Assembly (NCBI GenBank): GCA_039933315.1
Contig: JBDTOI010000177.1
Span: 1-8,265, forward strand
Reading direction: 5' to 3'
Length of the DNA stretch: 8,265 nt
Source of the DNA: DASXRU01 sp039933315
Lineage (GTDB): Bacteria; Acidobacteriota; Blastocatellia; Pyrinomonadales; Pyrinomonadaceae
Shown here piece after piece: positions 7,335 through 8,265 of this stretch. The first letter of the stretch is position 1. Every line of letters starts with the position of its first letter. The notes beneath the pieces were generated by a model. The model made no database searches. It saw nothing but the letters and a program-made list of their open reading frames with translations, and was not told where the DNA came from. The translations under genes and the position numbers were made by a program.

Positions 7335-7390
7335 GGTTTCCATCCTGGTATCTGCTCGTCGTAGACGAGCTGGGGCCTTTGCGTGAAACC
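7335..7390. repeat. Hairpin just downstream of the ATPase gene
   Basis: A perfect 7-bp stem with a 3-nt loop, GCTCGTC-GTA-GACGAGC (7354-7370), is bracketed by a 6-bp outer pair, GGTTTC (7335-7340) and GAAACC (7385-7390). The outer pair starts 16 bp past the ATPase stop codon in the direction of transcription. It may fold as an extended stem with a large internal loop. No T-run follows on the minus strand, so it is not a convincing terminator; an mRNA 3'-end stabiliser or another dispersed repeat is possible. Confidence 0.5.
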
Positions 7391-7406
7391 TCAACTTACA
7401 AAACTC

Positions 7407-8081
7407 TCAAGCTTGCCGCAAATGCTGGTCGGTTAATTCATACCGCACCGGGAACCGTGCGGCGAGTTCCGCCGAGTGAGTCACCACCACCAGGATTGTT
7501 TCTTTTTGCTGATGCAGTTCGAGTAGAAGCGTCGCCACCACTTCGGCAGCTTTGTGATCCAGATTGCCGGTGGGCTCGTCACACAGCAGTAGCTGCGGTC
7601 TCGTAATCAACGCGCGGGCCAGGGCCACGCGCTGCTTTTCTCCGCCAGAGAGTTTAGCCGGTCGATGATCGAGACGATCACCGAGGCCTACTTGCTCCAA
7701 CAGCGCCCGCGCTCTCACGGCATCGTTGCCGTCGCCGCTGTTCGCGGCCGAGACTAGTGTGGGCGTCAAGACATTCTCAATCACCGAACATTGCGGCAAC
7801 AGGCAGTGGTCCTGAAAAATGAATCCGATTTCTTTGTTCCGGAAAGCGGCCAGCTCTTTCGCTTTTAGTTGAAAAGGATTCTGCCCATCGAGCGTGACCA
7901 CGCCGCTGCTGGGTGGCTCAAGCGCGCCCATGATGTAGAGCAGCGTGCTCTTGCCGCTGCCTGAGGGGCCCATGATCGAGACCGCATCGCCGCGCGACAA
8001 CGTCAGCGAGATGTCGGAGATGATTTTGAGATTCCCGCCGGGGGATGAGTACTCCTTGGAAACGTTCTCGACCTTCAGCAC
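7407..8081 (-). CDS. ABC transporter ATP-binding protein, MacB/LolD/YbbA type
   Basis: A 224-residue cytoplasmic ATPase that should dimerise and drive the FtsX-type permease encoded next. All catalytic motifs are intact: Walker A GPSGSGKST (38-46), Q-loop FIFQDH (Q at 90), signature LSGGEKQRVALARAL (144-158), Walker B LLLCDE with catalytic Glu at 169, D-loop GNLD and H-loop His at 202 (VVVTHS). The EPTGNLD wording and compact length are typical of the LolD/MacB/FtsE/YbbA group. I chose the GTG at 8079-8081, giving MLKVENVSKEYSSPGG, because GGAGG lies 4 nt before it and ABC ATPases of this group usually begin this way. A GTG at 8105 would add eight residues (MAKTSGGL), but it has no ribosome binding site and lies inside a dispersed repeat. 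The stop is separated from the permease start by 387 bp of hairpin repeats, unusual for partners that are normally tightly coupled. Confidence 0.96.
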   Translation of the reverse strand: MLKVENVSKEYSSPGGNLKIISDISLTLSRGDAVSIMGPSGSGKSTLLYIMGALEPPSSGVVTLDGQNPFQLKAKELAAFRNKEIGFIFQDHCLLPQCSVIENVLTPTLVSAANSGDGNDAVRARALLEQVGLGDRLDHRPAKLSGGEKQRVALARALITRPQLLLCDEPTGNLDHKAAEVVATLLLELHQQKETILVVVTHSAELAARFPVRYELTDQHLRQA

Positions 8082-8085
8082 AAGA

Positions 8086-8090
8086 CCTCC
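8086..8090 (-). promoter_or_regulatory. Ribosome binding site supporting the ATPase start
   Basis: On the minus strand this reads GGAGG, followed by TCTT and the GTG at 8081. The spacing is short (4 nt), so the assignment is plausible and not certain; a CTG one codon further on would have 7-nt spacing. The alternative upstream GTG at 8105 has no purine-rich sequence before it. Confidence 0.5.
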
Positions 8091-8099
8091 AGAGGTTTT

Positions 8100-8249
8100 A
8101 GCCACAGATGAACACGGATTTACACGGATTGGATAGAACAGGGGGACAGTGAATGGGAGAGACGTTCGCGCAAGGTTCCATTGTTATCTGTTGACCAAAC
8201 TATTTTGCTGTCTCCATGTATCTGTGTGCATCCGTGTTCATCGGTGGCT
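8100..8249. repeat. Inverted repeat pair, 'CAGATGAACACGGAT' family
   Basis: The left arm 8100-8130 matches the reverse complement of 8219-8249 at 26 of 31 positions, with the core GATGAACACGGAT identical. The left arm has the tandem unit ACACGGATT twice. The arms enclose 88 bp with no recognisable gene. The family is the one at 3224-3421 (GCC[GA]CAGATGAAC[GA]CGGAT). The left arm reaches within 10 bp of the ATPase ribosome binding site, so the transcript leader of that gene should include the whole element unless the promoter lies within it. I could not identify promoter boxes with confidence. Confidence 0.85.
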
Positions 8250-8265
8250 CCTCCGGTGATTTAGC

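Noticed and set aside
7034..7386. Short plus-strand frames (62-65 codons) in the ATPase-permease gap
   Set aside because: They are translations of the hairpin repeats, with no ribosome binding sites; the sequence there is explained by inverted repeats.

Overview
The window holds four genes, all on the minus strand and so read right to left: an ABC-transporter ATPase, a very large FtsX/MacB-type permease, a secreted PQQ-like beta-propeller protein, and a secreted tetratricopeptide (TPR) protein. There is no tRNA, rRNA, CRISPR array, transposase or phage gene. Moderately high GC, two Sec-type signal peptides, the propeller family opening with a WPQWRGP motif, the histidine-rich TPR family and repeat-filled intergenic gaps suggest a Gram-negative, free-living bacterium of the Acidobacteriota (perhaps Blastocatellia-like). 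Verrucomicrobiota or Planctomycetota are possible alternatives. This placement rests on recalled family resemblance, not on a marker gene.

Layout in transcription order: repeat pair 8100-8249; ATPase 8081-7407; a 387-bp gap filled by a symmetric hairpin array (7042-7277) and a further hairpin; permease 7019-3438; gap with an inverted pair (3224-3421); beta-propeller gene 3175-1919; gap with a 30-bp inverted pair (1778-1897); TPR gene 1755-64; a lone GC-rich hairpin (31-56).

The ATPase and permease should form one two-component ABC machine of the MacB/LolCDE/YbbAP type, which act on the membrane or periplasm and are not solute importers. Its substrate cannot be read from the window, and no MacA-like adaptor is present. 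The propeller and TPR proteins are both predicted to be exported and may be co-expressed, but nothing ties them functionally to the transporter.

The most unusual aspect is the non-coding DNA. Each of the four intergenic or flanking gaps of useful length carries inverted-repeat arms of about 30-45 bp, 60-125 bp apart, from at least three unrelated sequence families. The largest is a 236-bp palindromically ordered array of six hairpins between the ATPase and its permease. I do not see a convincing new enzymatic system. If something here is undescribed, it is the biology of these paired repeats.
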